NCBI GenBank assembly: GCA_022760475.1
Contig: JALEFZ010000055.1
Coordinates: 1-64,000 of the forward strand
DNA from: Bacteroidia bacterium
Lineage (GTDB): Bacteria; Bacteroidota; Bacteroidia; J057
Reading direction: 5' to 3'
Length of the DNA: 64,000 nt
The notes below the pieces were generated by a model. The model was not told where the DNA came from, did no database searches, and saw nothing but the letters and a program-made list of their open reading frames with translations. The translations under genes were made by a program, and so were the position numbers. Of the stretch, positions 9,092-17,880 are shown piece after piece. The stretch's first letter is position 1. Every line of letters begins with the position of its first letter.

Positions 9092-9099
9092 TAACTTTG
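9092..9099 (+). promoter_or_regulatory. Possible -7 element upstream of the DJ-1/PfpI-sulfatase pair
   Basis: TAACTTTG matches the Bacteroidota -7 consensus TAnnTTTG exactly. A TTTG at 9061-9064 is 27 bases upstream, farther than the usual 19-21, so the -33 part is weak. A leader of about 110 bases would follow. Confidence 0.35.
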
Positions 9100-9214
9100 C
9101 AAAAAAATTGGAGGGGGATAATCCAGCATTTTTAAATATGTGAATCGCTGAATAAATCTTAGTGCTGCGGTCTGTACATGCAAAAATGAAATCACCTTGC
9201 ACAAATTATGAATC

Positions 9215-10066
9215 ATGAAAATGGGCAAAAAAATCATTTACATCCTAATTGGTGTTATAGCCACGCTATTGGTTTTAGGCATCATGTCTCCTTATATCCT
9301 AAAGTCTTTGGGTTTCCATCCAGATTATGAGGGTGAGGAGTTTGACTTAAAAGGCAAAAAAGCCCTCATCGTAACCACCAGCCATGGGGTTCTAAATAAA
9401 CCCGGGGAGACCGATGGCCCTGCAACTGGAGTATTCGCCTCTGAAATGACAATCCCTTACTATGAGTTCTTCGATGCCAATATGGACGTAGACCTTGCCA
9501 GTATCAAAGGAGGAGAAATTCCCATCGATCCATTTTCATTCAGACGTGCGCTCCAATCCGACCAGGACAAAAGATACCTGGAGGACGAAGCATTTCAAGC
9601 CAAAACCCGGAATTCAATCCGCATTGATGAGATAGATATCAAGGAATATGATGTCGTATTTTTTGCAGGTGGATGGGGTGCAGCCTATGACATGGCTTCT
9701 GAAACAATGGGCAAGAGGGTCAGCGATGCTTATTACAATTCCGATATACTCTTTGGCAGTGTATGCCATGGAGCATTGGCCTTCACAGAAGCAAGGGATA
9801 GCACAGGAGAGTATCTGGTGAAAGGCAGAACCATGACCGGTGTAACCCAAAAACAACTGCAACAATTCGGGATCGAGTTTACACCCAAGCATCCCGAAGA
9901 GGAATTGACTAAGGCAGGAGCCAACTACCAGGCCAATCATAAAAGAGTAGATCCTTTTGCTACCCTTACTGTTATGGATGAAGAAAAACGCTTTATTACC
10001 GGGCAGAATCAGAACTCCAGCCACGAAACAGCTCAGTTGATCATGAAGGTTTTGAATGAAAAATAG
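9215..10066 (+). CDS. Membrane-anchored DJ-1/PfpI-family protein
   Basis: 283 aa. An N-terminal membrane segment (IIYILIGVIATLLVLGIM) precedes a DJ-1/PfpI/Hsp31-like domain: KKALIVTTSH starts the first strand, DVVFFAGGWGAAYDM follows, and the nucleophile elbow is GSVCHGALAF (Cys near residue 188). The late part (DEEKRFITGQNQNSS) fits the family's C-terminus. The domain would face the periplasm. It ends two bases before the sulfatase ATG, so both are probably one transcript and may act together. Two ATGs compete (9215 and 9221). Confidence 0.82.
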   Translation: MKMGKKIIYILIGVIATLLVLGIMSPYILKSLGFHPDYEGEEFDLKGKKALIVTTSHGVLNKPGETDGPATGVFASEMTIPYYEFFDANMDVDLASIKGGEIPIDPFSFRRALQSDQDKRYLEDEAFQAKTRNSIRIDEIDIKEYDVVFFAGGWGAAYDMASETMGKRVSDAYYNSDILFGSVCHGALAFTEARDSTGEYLVKGRTMTGVTQKQLQQFGIEFTPKHPEEELTKAGANYQANHKRVDPFATLTVMDEEKRFITGQNQNSSHETAQLIMKVLNEK

Positions 10067-10068
10067 AA

Positions 10069-11841
10069 ATGAACATGCGCCTCTCTAAATTTCATATATC
10101 TATTCTTTTCTTTTTCCTTGGTTTCCAGGCCAATGTTTTCGCTCAGAGCGATTCTGAAGGTACCAAACCCAACATTGTATTGATGTTGGTGGATGATTCC
10201 GGTTTGATGGATTTTGGGGCCTATGGTGGCGAGGCACGTACGCCCAACATTGACCGCTTGGCCAAACGAGGGATGATGTTCACCAACATGCATGCTTCTC
10301 CTGCATGTGCTCCCTCAAGAGCCATGCTGATGACGGGTACCGACAGCCACTTGGCAGGGGTGGCCAATCTCCCAGAAATGCTCCCGGAGGAGTATCAAAG
10401 CAAACCCGGCTATGCAGGAGTTTTGAACAATCGGGTCCAAACCATAGCAAGCCGTCTGAAGGAATTAGACTATACTACCTATGCCTTGGGTAAGTGGCAC
10501 TTGGGACATGACGAAAATACCCTCCCCACCAAAAGAGGCTTTGATCGCTCATTCATTTTGGGTGCATCAGGTGCCAACAATTACAAGGAGCAAGGTTATC
10601 TGCCCATGAAGGTAACGGCTGATTGGTTTGCAGATGGAGCCAAAACTACCCTTCCAGAGGATTTTTATTCTTCAAAAACCTACATTGACCAAACCATCGC
10701 ATTTCATCAGGAAGAAGAAAACAAAAACAATCCATTCTTTGCCTACATCGCTTTCCAGGCCATTCATGCCCCTATCCAGGCACCTAAAGAATTCGTGGAT
10801 CACTACCGATCTACCTATAAAGAGGGCTGGAACAAACTTCGGGAAAGCCGCTTTCAAAAGGCAAAAGAATTGGGCTTCATACCACAGAATGCCAAGTTAA
10901 ATGATGTATTCCCTCAGTTTAGAAAATGGGAAGAATTGAGTCAGGAAGAGCAGGACATGTATTGCCTGGACATGGCAGTTACAGCTGGGATGATAGAGGC
11001 CATGGACTACCACATTGGACGCTATATCGACTACCTGACGGAGGAAGGCTTGATGGAAAATACGATTTTCATCATCACTTCTGACAATGGTCCTGAAGGG
11101 GCCGAATATCATCGTACGGTGATGAAATGGGCAAAAAGACAAGGCTATCATCGTGAGTTCGATAAGTTGGGTGCCAAAGGATTTTATGGAGCACATGGGC
11201 CTGAATTCGCCAATGCCTTATCTTCTCCATTTTCATATTTCAAATACTACACCGGAGAAGGCGGATTGAGGGTTCCCTTTATCATGAGTGGGAAAGGCCT
11301 TCCCCAAGGAGTCCAGACCGGAGCCTTCTGCTTTTTCACGGACGTTGCACCTACCATTTATGAGTTGGTAGGGCTTTCTCCCTCTGCCAATGAAGGCTAT
11401 GTGCCCATCACAGGAAAAAGCATGTATGCCCACATTCAAGATCTGAATCAACCTATTTATAGAGAAAATGAAGGGGTCGGTTTGGAATCTGGTAACAGTT
11501 CAGCTTATTTTCTTAATGGCTATAAAATTGTCAAAAACAATATCCCACACGGAGATAATGAATGGCACATGCACTACTTGCCGGAGGACCCCGGAGAAAT
11601 CCAGGACCTGGCAGCTCAAAAGCCTGAGCTTTTCCAGAAAATGCTGGCGGCTTACAGTACGTATGAAAAGGAAGTTGGGGTGATTGAAATGCCCGAAGGT
11701 TACTCCGCTGAAAAAGAGGTGAGTAGAAAGTCAATTGTAGCCATGCTAGGGCCAAAACTGCCTTTTATTCTTGTGATATTTGTGTGCATTATTGGCTTTA
11801 TCATTGCCAGAAAAATCTTTATCAAGAAAAAGAAATCCTGA
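10069..11841 (+). CDS. S1-family arylsulfatase with C-terminal membrane anchor
   Basis: 590 aa. Signal peptide to about residue 26 (FQANVFAQ). Metal-binding motif NIVLMLVDDSG and the sulfatase signature CAPSR with Cys80, the residue converted to formylglycine, then GKWHLG. The pattern resembles the Pseudomonas AtsA-like S1_4 group. A C-terminal membrane helix with a Lys-rich tail (FILVIFVCIIGFIIA...KKKKS) anchors it to the inner membrane, less usual for sulfatases. It hydrolyses a sulfate ester in the periplasm (substrate unknown). It needs a formylglycine-generating maturase; none with a credible active site is in the window. Confidence 0.9.
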   Translation: MNMRLSKFHISILFFFLGFQANVFAQSDSEGTKPNIVLMLVDDSGLMDFGAYGGEARTPNIDRLAKRGMMFTNMHASPACAPSRAMLMTGTDSHLAGVANLPEMLPEEYQSKPGYAGVLNNRVQTIASRLKELDYTTYALGKWHLGHDENTLPTKRGFDRSFILGASGANNYKEQGYLPMKVTADWFADGAKTTLPEDFYSSKTYIDQTIAFHQEEENKNNPFFAYIAFQAIHAPIQAPKEFVDHYRSTYKEGWNKLRESRFQKAKELGFIPQNAKLNDVFPQFRKWEELSQEEQDMYCLDMAVTAGMIEAMDYHIGRYIDYLTEEGLMENTIFIITSDNGPEGAEYHRTVMKWAKRQGYHREFDKLGAKGFYGAHGPEFANALSSPFSYFKYYTGEGGLRVPFIMSGKGLPQGVQTGAFCFFTDVAPTIYELVGLSPSANEGYVPITGKSMYAHIQDLNQPIYRENEGVGLESGNSSAYFLNGYKIVKNNIPHGDNEWHMHYLPEDPGEIQDLAAQKPELFQKMLAAYSTYEKEVGVIEMPEGYSAEKEVSRKSIVAMLGPKLPFILVIFVCIIGFIIARKIFIKKKKS

Positions 11842-11880
11842 TAAGGCAACATTGAAATCGAGACTCAAGAAAACGCAAAG

Positions 11881-12297
11881 ATGGATTATTTTGGAGACAC
11901 ACTTGATTGGAGTGAGGAATTGAGGGAAGAAATTGAAGACCAATTATTCGATGACCTGATAGCAAATGGTTGGACAGATATAGACGACTTGTATATTGAT
12001 TGGTCAGAAGCCCTGGGCGAAGGAAGTTGGACCAAATATAAGGGAACAATTATCCAGGATTATTCTGGCATTGGTATTAATAACTCTAAAGATGAGATGG
12101 AGGGTAATGGTTGGATTTCATTCGTTTATATACAAGAAGCCGACTCCTTAACTTATTTTTGGGACAACTTACACAAGGGTTCCCAGGTGCTTAAAGAAGG
12201 GTTTGGGATTCCTCCGCATATTTGGAATGAACTTCCCAAATCGTATCAGAAAAGTGAATTTCTCCTAGCTAGAAAACAAAAGAATAAGCCATTTTGA
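11881..12297 (+). CDS. Hypothetical acidic protein, 138 aa
   Basis: Not recognised. A cytoplasmic-type protein with no signal or membrane segment; the first 50 residues are strongly acidic (many D and E with W, for example DYFGDTLDWSEELREEIEDQ), the last ten are basic. It lies 39 bases after the sulfatase gene and may share its transcript. No catalytic motif visible. Confidence 0.6.
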   Translation: MDYFGDTLDWSEELREEIEDQLFDDLIANGWTDIDDLYIDWSEALGEGSWTKYKGTIIQDYSGIGINNSKDEMEGNGWISFVYIQEADSLTYFWDNLHKGSQVLKEGFGIPPHIWNELPKSYQKSEFLLARKQKNKPF

Positions 12298-12413
12298 AAG
12301 AAAAAAGGCTGATGATGTGGAATATGAGACCTTTTTGACAAAACCCTACCCGCGATTCCTAGTATAGTCATAGACAATCATAAGGAACAGACATATTAAC
12401 AATCGCAAACATT

Positions 12414-12728
12414 ATGACAGTACAGTTGAATACTGACAAGAACATTCAGGGAACAGAAAATCTTGAAGCCTTTGTATCCGAAAAACTGAAGGGTTCTTTG
12501 AAACATCTCACCAGCCACATTACCCGAATTGAAGTACATCTCTCAGACCAGAATGCTGACAAAGGAGGGCCGGATGATGTTCAATGTAAGATAGAAGCCA
12601 GGGTAGAAAATATGCAGCCCGTTACAGTTACGAGCAAAAGTGATTCAAAAGAAAAAGCCCTTGTCGATGCCATTGACAAGCTGAAAGCCTTACTCAACAC
12701 CAGACTGGGCAAGCTGAAGAATAAATAA
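12414..12728 (+). CDS. Ribosome hibernation-promoting factor-like protein (HPF/YfiA family)
   Basis: 104 aa, the size of short HPF/RaiA proteins. The fold order is visible: MTVQLNTDKNIQGTENLEAF as strand-helix, ITRIEVHLSDQN as strand 2, DVQCKIEARVENMQPVTVTS as strands 3-4, and the last helix with KEKALVDAIDKLKALLNTRL. The family binds the 30S decoding region and silences or stores ribosomes in stationary phase. It has no long C-terminal dimerisation domain. Monocistronic, ended by a strong terminator. Confidence 0.82.
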   Translation: MTVQLNTDKNIQGTENLEAFVSEKLKGSLKHLTSHITRIEVHLSDQNADKGGPDDVQCKIEARVENMQPVTVTSKSDSKEKALVDAIDKLKALLNTRLGKLKNK

Positions 12729-12733
12729 TTTGA

Positions 12734-12793
12734 CCTCCTAAAATATTAGCAGTAGCATCCTTTGGTTTGCTACTGTTTTTTTGTTTTAGGAGG
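12734..12793 (+). terminator. Nested terminator after the hibernation factor gene
   Basis: Inner stem CAGTAGCA (12750-12757) with TGCTACTG (12768-12775), a ten-base loop and a run of seven T. Around it is a second perfect inverted repeat, CCTCCTAAAA (12734-12743) with TTTTAGGAGG (12784-12793). The inner part is a standard intrinsic terminator; the outer arms can pair over it. Confidence 0.88.
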
Positions 12794-13042
12794 ACTTATA
12801 ATGAAGAATGGATAATCCAGTTGAAATATAAAGCATCCAACAAACCCAAGAAGTAAATTGGGTAAGGAATCAATTTTATCCACTGATAACCTATCTAATC
12901 AACCCTTAAGATATTTATACGCATAGCAAAAACATATTTTCGTTAAAGCATGCCAAAATTTATATTAGAGCTTAATTGGGGACATTAGAATCCACAACAC
13001 AATTCCTCTTTTCCTCAAAAAGAATGAATAAGCACCCTAGAA

Positions 13043-13855
13043 ATGAAAAATTTCGGCTATCTATTTTTTGCTATAGTATTCTTCGGATGTAAAAGCCAGG
13101 CTGTCCTCTACAATGACCCCATTCCTGATCATGAAAGTTGGAAGATAAATTCAACTTTCGTAAATGAAGAACGGGTAATCAATGTATGGACTCCCTCCAC
13201 ATATAAAGGAGGAAGTGACAGTCTGCCGGTAATTTATATGCCGGATGGAGGAGTGAAAGAAGATTTTCCACACATTGCCAATACCCTGGATACCCTTCTC
13301 AAGCAGAAAAAAATTCCGGAATTCATCCTGGTTGGCATAGAGAATACAGATAGGCGGATAGACCTTACGGGGCCTTCAAAGGTCGAATTTGATTTGAAGT
13401 ACATCCCAAATCCCGGAGGATCAGAAAAATTCCGAGGATTTATAAAGAGTGAGCTTTTTCCCTTGATAGACGAAAAATATAGAACCACAAAAAGCAGAAC
13501 CCTCATCGGAGAGTCTCTAGCAGGTCTATTCGTAGTGGAAACTTTTATGCTAGATCCACAAATGTTTGACCATTATATCGCAATGGATCCTTCCCTTTGG
13601 TTCAATGAGCAGTATCTGATTAAGAATTTTGAAGAATTGATAAAGGACAACAATTATGAAAACACAACACTTTGGTTTGCGGGCTCCAATACCATAGACA
13701 TTCAACAATATACCAGGGAATTGGAACAGAAATTAAGTAAATCCGCTACTGGGCTGCTTTGGCAATACAGCGATGAACCAAGAGAAAAGCACAATACAAT
13801 TTTCCGAGCTACCAAAGAGAAGGCTTTGATATGGACTTTGAACAACAGGAGATAG
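13043..13855 (+). CDS. Alpha/beta-hydrolase esterase (esterase D-like), lipoprotein
   Basis: 270 aa. Lipoprotein signal ending FFGC (Cys15). The core fits the PF00756 'putative esterase' family: LPVIYMPDGG, EFILVGIENTDRR, then the nucleophile elbow GESLAG at about residue 155 and a late His (KHNTIF, about residue 251). The family includes siderophore and sugar-ester hydrolases such as IroE and feruloyl esterases; the substrate here is unknown. Periplasmic. It starts after the 312-base gap following the HPF terminator. Confidence 0.85.
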   Translation: MKNFGYLFFAIVFFGCKSQAVLYNDPIPDHESWKINSTFVNEERVINVWTPSTYKGGSDSLPVIYMPDGGVKEDFPHIANTLDTLLKQKKIPEFILVGIENTDRRIDLTGPSKVEFDLKYIPNPGGSEKFRGFIKSELFPLIDEKYRTTKSRTLIGESLAGLFVVETFMLDPQMFDHYIAMDPSLWFNEQYLIKNFEELIKDNNYENTTLWFAGSNTIDIQQYTRELEQKLSKSATGLLWQYSDEPREKHNTIFRATKEKALIWTLNNRR

Positions 13856-13913
13856 GTTAGCCTATCTGAGCAATTGGTATGGCTTCTTCAGCCTCAAACA
13901 ACAAACTAAAGCA

Positions 13914-14306
13914 ATGAGCTACTATATTCAAGAAATAAACAGAATCAAGGGAATTTGTTTTTCAAATGAGTTTCAGCTTGATGTAGCCATCAATACAAAA
14001 AGGTATATCGATGCCAACTTTGATCAGGAAATCAAGCTGGACCTCCTTGCTCACATCCATTATACTTCTAAATTTCACCTGATAAGGCTTTTCAAAAAGT
14101 ATCATGGAATCACCCCCCGACAGTACTTGATTGGAAAGCGAATTTCGGAGGCCAAGAAAAACCTAAAATCAGGAAAGTCTGTATCAGATACCTGTTACGC
14201 GGTAGGTTTTTGCAGCCTCAATTCATTCTCTAATCTCTTTAAGGCCAAAACGGGAATGTCTCCATCAAATTTCAGAAAGGCAATTTTCGATAAATCGAAG
14301 AGCTGA
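13914..14306 (+). CDS. Short AraC-family regulator (DNA-binding domain only)
   Basis: 130 aa, essentially just the two helix-turn-helix motifs: AHIHYTSKFHLIRLFKKYHG and VSDTCYAVGFCSLNSFSNLFK, followed by GMSPSNFRK. Typical AraC regulators have an additional N-terminal ligand domain of about 150 residues, so this is a minimal form, common in Bacteroidota next to VOC or glyoxalase-type proteins. It lies 58 bases after the esterase and 41 before the VOC protein, its most likely target. Confidence 0.88.
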   Translation: MSYYIQEINRIKGICFSNEFQLDVAINTKRYIDANFDQEIKLDLLAHIHYTSKFHLIRLFKKYHGITPRQYLIGKRISEAKKNLKSGKSVSDTCYAVGFCSLNSFSNLFKAKTGMSPSNFRKAIFDKSKS

Positions 14307-14347
14307 TTTTGCTTTACCTTGCAAATACACCTATTAAAAATCCTATT

Positions 14348-14743
14348 ATGAGAATCAAAATTGTAAGTATCCCCGTTAGCGACCAACAAAAGGCACTAGA
14401 TTTTTATACAGATATTTTGGGTTTTGTAAAAAAGGTTGATATGCCCTTAAGTGAAGGAAATCGTTGGCTCACCTTGGTTTCGAAATATGATCAGGATGGT
14501 CCAGAGTTGCTGCTAGAGCCTGCACCCGTCCACTACGCCCCTTCTAAAGTTTATCAGGATGAATTGAAGAAATCAGGCATCCCTTGGACACAATTTTATG
14601 TTGACAATGTTCAAGAAGAATATGACAGGCTAAGCAAATTGGGAGTAGAGTTTAGCATGAAACCTACCGAAATGGGAACCGTGGTGGTTGCTGTATTCGA
14701 TGATACCAACGGAAACTACATCCAACTGGTAGAGGAGAAATAA
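14348..14743 (+). CDS. VOC family protein (glyoxalase/bleomycin-resistance-like)
   Basis: 131 aa. The segment MRIKIVSIPVSDQQKALDFY is the canonical start of VOC single-domain proteins; the second half has PWTQFYVDNVQEEYDRL and ends with DTNGNYIQLVEEK (metal-binding Glu position). I start at the ATG at 14348; a start 13 codons earlier would add residues not seen in the family. Binds a metal and a small molecule (unknown). Follows the AraC gene and is probably controlled by it. A terminator follows the stop. Confidence 0.88.
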   Translation: MRIKIVSIPVSDQQKALDFYTDILGFVKKVDMPLSEGNRWLTLVSKYDQDGPELLLEPAPVHYAPSKVYQDELKKSGIPWTQFYVDNVQEEYDRLSKLGVEFSMKPTEMGTVVVAVFDDTNGNYIQLVEEK

Positions 14744-14755
14744 GCCTTTCCCGGT

Positions 14756-14802
14756 AAAAAATAGAAACATTCACTGCGAGCTTAGGCTCGCTTTTCTATT
14801 TT
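14756..14802 (+). terminator. Terminator after the AraC-VOC pair
   Basis: Stem GCGAGC (14776-14781), loop TTAG, stem GCTCGC (14786-14791), then a T-rich tail. Flanking AAAATAGAAA and TTTCTATTTT arms can extend pairing. Confidence 0.85.
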
Positions 14803-14933
14803 AATGAGACAATTATACTATATTTAGCTTAATACACCCCTGGCACAAATAGAGATTACAATAGTTTGCGAAATCATAAAATATCCATACTTCGCAAAAC
14901 TTTAGTTAATGTTCATATAATAAAGTACATGTC

Positions 14934-16472
14934 ATGCCAAACTTAAATGCACCTCCAAAAGACCAAGCCGTTGAATACCCCACCTGGTTTGGACATATCC
15001 GCCATATGTTTACAGACGATGACATTGACCATATGCATCGCCATCGCGAACATTTTCCTGGCGCACCGGATATTGATCTTTCGGATTATAATACCGTCAA
15101 AAGGCAGTGGTCAAGAATTTGGGCATCAGTAGATGAGGGGCTTATGCCTAAAGACAGCGATGCCTGGCCAGAGGCTTGGGTCCAAACATTCGTCAACTGG
15201 AAAAAAAATAACTTTAAAAAAGGCATTCCTACGGTTCTGCCTATAGAAGAGGATGGCTCAAGCTCAAGGAGGGTCAGAAAAGATATAGAAACGATGTCAG
15301 AGTCAGAGTGGTTGCTGGTGATTAAGGCTTTTGAGGGCATGATGAAGAAAGACCTTGACAAAAGCCCCGACAGTTATTTTGAACAAGCAAAAATTCATGG
15401 GGAGTATTGTGAGCACAACAATCCAAAATATCACCCTTGGCATAGGGAGTACCTCCACGGCTTCGAAAATGCCATGCGAAAAATCCCGGGTTGTGAGTCC
15501 GTCAGTCTTCCATACTGGGATTTTGCCAAACCCTTCCCGGAAAGACTTCAAGCTCCCCTTTTCAGTAACTACAAGTTCCCCCACGACTATGGAGGCAAGA
15601 AGGCGGGATACAAAATTGAAAGGAAGTCAGCCAAACGCATCAATAAGGTCATGGAAGAGCAAGTTTTGCCCTACATAAGAAGGGCAAAAGCCAAGAAAAA
15701 CTGGCAGGCATTTCACGGGAGATTTGATGGGAGCTTGAATAATACGATAATCCAAGGCCATGACAATGCACATTTGCTCATGGGAAATACCATTGAGGAC
15801 TCTACGGTAGCAGCCTTTGATCCCATGTTTTGGTTCTTTCATTGCAACTGGGACAGGTTATGGTGGGAATGGCAAGTAGAGACAAGTGCGACAAGCAGGA
15901 ATGGGCTTCTATCTACCATTACAAAGTATAAATCCAATAACCCCAATCGACTTACAAGGAGTTATCAAGCATTCATTGACTCATCAGAACCTCAGCATAA
16001 ATCACTTGATCCTTTTAAAAGGACAACCGTCGAAACGGTAGATTTAAGGAAAACATATGATACAGCTTATGAGCTAATTGAGCCTGATGAGTTTTTCGAT
16101 GAGGATATCTTCACCGTAGCAATGAGTGCTTCCGAAAAGGTGCGGGTTGAATCGGCCAAGGCGGTGGTACGAGTGGATGGCATTGATAGAACCAAGATAC
16201 CCGGAAGTTTTAAAATTTACCTCCTACGAAACGATCAAGTCATTGACCAAAGAGGCTTTTTCCAAAAAAACCAACCCGTCAAGTGCCACAATTGTGTTGA
16301 GAACCCCTTGGTATATTTTGACTTTGAGCTTCCGCTCGAACTTATTTCAGGTGCTACTTTCAGCTTTGAGGTGGAGCCATCCAATAAATCGTTTATTGGA
16401 AGCCGGGTTCCGTTGGAAATGCTGGGTGAGCCTGTGATGAATGTCAACCTCTTAATTACCGATGAGTTTTAA
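14934..16472 (+). CDS. Tyrosinase / polyphenol-oxidase family protein (type-3 copper)
   Basis: 512 aa. The central domain has the complete type-3 copper ligands: CuA His155, His161 and His170 (in KIHGEYCEH and YHPWHREYL) and CuB His276, His280 (GHDNAH) and His303 (FFHCNWDR). Cys159, four residues after His155, sits where catechol oxidases form a Cys-His thioether. The C-terminal third (from about residue 375) is a beta domain that may cap the active site. No signal peptide is visible, so cytoplasmic unless exported by another route. It would oxidise phenols or catechols to quinones. Monocistronic. Confidence 0.9.
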   Translation: MPNLNAPPKDQAVEYPTWFGHIRHMFTDDDIDHMHRHREHFPGAPDIDLSDYNTVKRQWSRIWASVDEGLMPKDSDAWPEAWVQTFVNWKKNNFKKGIPTVLPIEEDGSSSRRVRKDIETMSESEWLLVIKAFEGMMKKDLDKSPDSYFEQAKIHGEYCEHNNPKYHPWHREYLHGFENAMRKIPGCESVSLPYWDFAKPFPERLQAPLFSNYKFPHDYGGKKAGYKIERKSAKRINKVMEEQVLPYIRRAKAKKNWQAFHGRFDGSLNNTIIQGHDNAHLLMGNTIEDSTVAAFDPMFWFFHCNWDRLWWEWQVETSATSRNGLLSTITKYKSNNPNRLTRSYQAFIDSSEPQHKSLDPFKRTTVETVDLRKTYDTAYELIEPDEFFDEDIFTVAMSASEKVRVESAKAVVRVDGIDRTKIPGSFKIYLLRNDQVIDQRGFFQKNQPVKCHNCVENPLVYFDFELPLELISGATFSFEVEPSNKSFIGSRVPLEMLGEPVMNVNLLITDEF

Positions 16473-16483
16473 TAAAATTTAAG

Positions 16484-16737
16484 GGAAACAAGGGCGAACT
16501 TGCGATCGTTGGAAATGGAGGTATTGATGGATTTAGTACCATTGCCATGTAGAGGACCTAGCCTATATCCTCCTGTTGAATGGTGTAGGAAAGGAAGCTG
16601 GGTCGATTTCAAGAGAAGAGATCTTCGAAGAAGTCATGGAAGCGATATTTGAAAAAATATTTACAGATCAATTGCAGTGGCGCTCTTCGGACTGCCATTG
16701 CGTGTTTTATCTTTCTGCCCATTTGCTCCTCAGATAA
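16484..16737 (+). pseudogene. Decayed C-terminus of a serine hydrolase (beta-lactamase family)
   Basis: Translation shows ELAIVGNGGIDGFSTIAM in one frame ending at a stop, continued in another frame by VEDLAYILLLNGVGKEAG and a helix-rich stretch to a stop at 16735-16737. In class C beta-lactamase-fold proteins the motif HGGGIxGFST is followed about ten residues later by a LAYILLLN-like strand, so the two pieces read as one gene with a frameshift. No N-terminal half is seen. It lies directly upstream of an intact homologue. Confidence 0.6.
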
Positions 16738-16784
16738 ATATGCTGAACTTGTGGTCAATCCAGGCATTATCTACTTAAAAGAAC

Positions 16785-17828
16785 ATGGCTACAAGTAAAT
16801 CCAAGCAGATCATAAGAGTATTACTTCTATTAGGAACTGTAATATCTTTATTTTTTGTTCCCTGGCCGATTCTTACAGCATGGATATACCCACTGCCCAA
16901 TAATGTACAGGAGCAGGTCAATAAAGCAACCGATTACGGTTTTGATGGGATCATTGTCTACGTAGATCAAGGGGGGAAAGAAGCGGCCTTCTACGCTGCA
17001 GGAACCAAAAACAGGGAAAGCCAGGTGGCTGCAGACCCTCATTCTCTTTTTAAGATTGCCAGTGTAGGTAAACTTTACAATGCCCTTGCTGTCGCGAAAT
17101 TGGTAAGAAGCGGTAGACTTTCTCTAGATACAAGCCTTGTTCACTATTTGCCGGAATTGAAGGGCAGGATTGAAAATGCCGATAAAATTACCCTTGGGAT
17201 GATGGTCCAGCATCGCAGTGGTATCCCAAATTATACAGACACCAAAAACTATTGGCTTAATCCTCAAAAAAATGATGATGAGAAATTGGCTTTGGTGCTT
17301 GATATGCCAGCAAATTTTATCCCTGGCAAAGATTACGAGTATTCCAATACCAACTATTTATTGATTGGCAGGATCATGGATAAGGTCCTTGACTACGATA
17401 GGTCTCAATACATCCAAGCAGAAATTCTCAATCCTCTTAAGTTGAACAGGACATATGCATCCATTCAGGATGTAAACATGGACGAAGTAATGAGTGGATA
17501 TTATGTGGGATACGAGGCCGATCTCAAAAATGATAATATAGGTTCGATGTTGGCCAGTGCTGAGGATCTAGGCAAATTTATGAGGGCCCTGAATGATGGC
17601 TCTGCTTTTACGGATCAACAGGAGCAGGAAATATATTCCTCCATCTACAGGTATGAACATACTGGCCTTATTCCTGGTTATCAAACCATCGCCAAATACC
17701 ACGAAGAGATAGATGCAGTCGTTATACAATTCACAAATACAGTAGACTTTTCGGGTTACAATTGGAGCTTATCCGAGATCATGTACAATCGAATTGTAAA
17801 AATTTTAAAGAAGAAAAGAAAGCCTTAA
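16785..17828 (+). CDS. Beta-lactamase-family serine hydrolase with N-terminal membrane segment
   Basis: 347 aa. Hydrophobic N-terminus (IIRVLLLLGTVISLFFV) acts as signal or anchor. Active-site SVGK (Ser93, Lys96) lies in FKIASVGKLYNAL, and the second motif is YSN (Tyr186). MMVQHRSGIPNY is the usual connecting segment. The third motif is not the typical HxG but HTGLIPGYQ near the C-terminus. Periplasmic peptidase or esterase with unknown substrate. The start ATG at 16785 overlaps the last codons of an unrelated reading frame. It sits beside the remnant of another family member. Confidence 0.85.
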   Translation: MATSKSKQIIRVLLLLGTVISLFFVPWPILTAWIYPLPNNVQEQVNKATDYGFDGIIVYVDQGGKEAAFYAAGTKNRESQVAADPHSLFKIASVGKLYNALAVAKLVRSGRLSLDTSLVHYLPELKGRIENADKITLGMMVQHRSGIPNYTDTKNYWLNPQKNDDEKLALVLDMPANFIPGKDYEYSNTNYLLIGRIMDKVLDYDRSQYIQAEILNPLKLNRTYASIQDVNMDEVMSGYYVGYEADLKNDNIGSMLASAEDLGKFMRALNDGSAFTDQQEQEIYSSIYRYEHTGLIPGYQTIAKYHEEIDAVVIQFTNTVDFSGYNWSLSEIMYNRIVKILKKKRKP

Positions 17829-17880
17829 GGCTGGTGGTAGTGGATGGTTCCCATTGATTTCCCACTTAAGCAATGAACTG

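Noticed and set aside
9614..10024. Long minus-strand frame inside the DJ-1/PfpI gene
   Set aside because: Shadow of the plus-strand gene; its peptide shows no domain.
12335..12368. TTGACA and TATAGT upstream of the hibernation-factor gene as a sigma-70 promoter
   Set aside because: The spacer is 22 bases, too long, and Bacteroidota use a different consensus.
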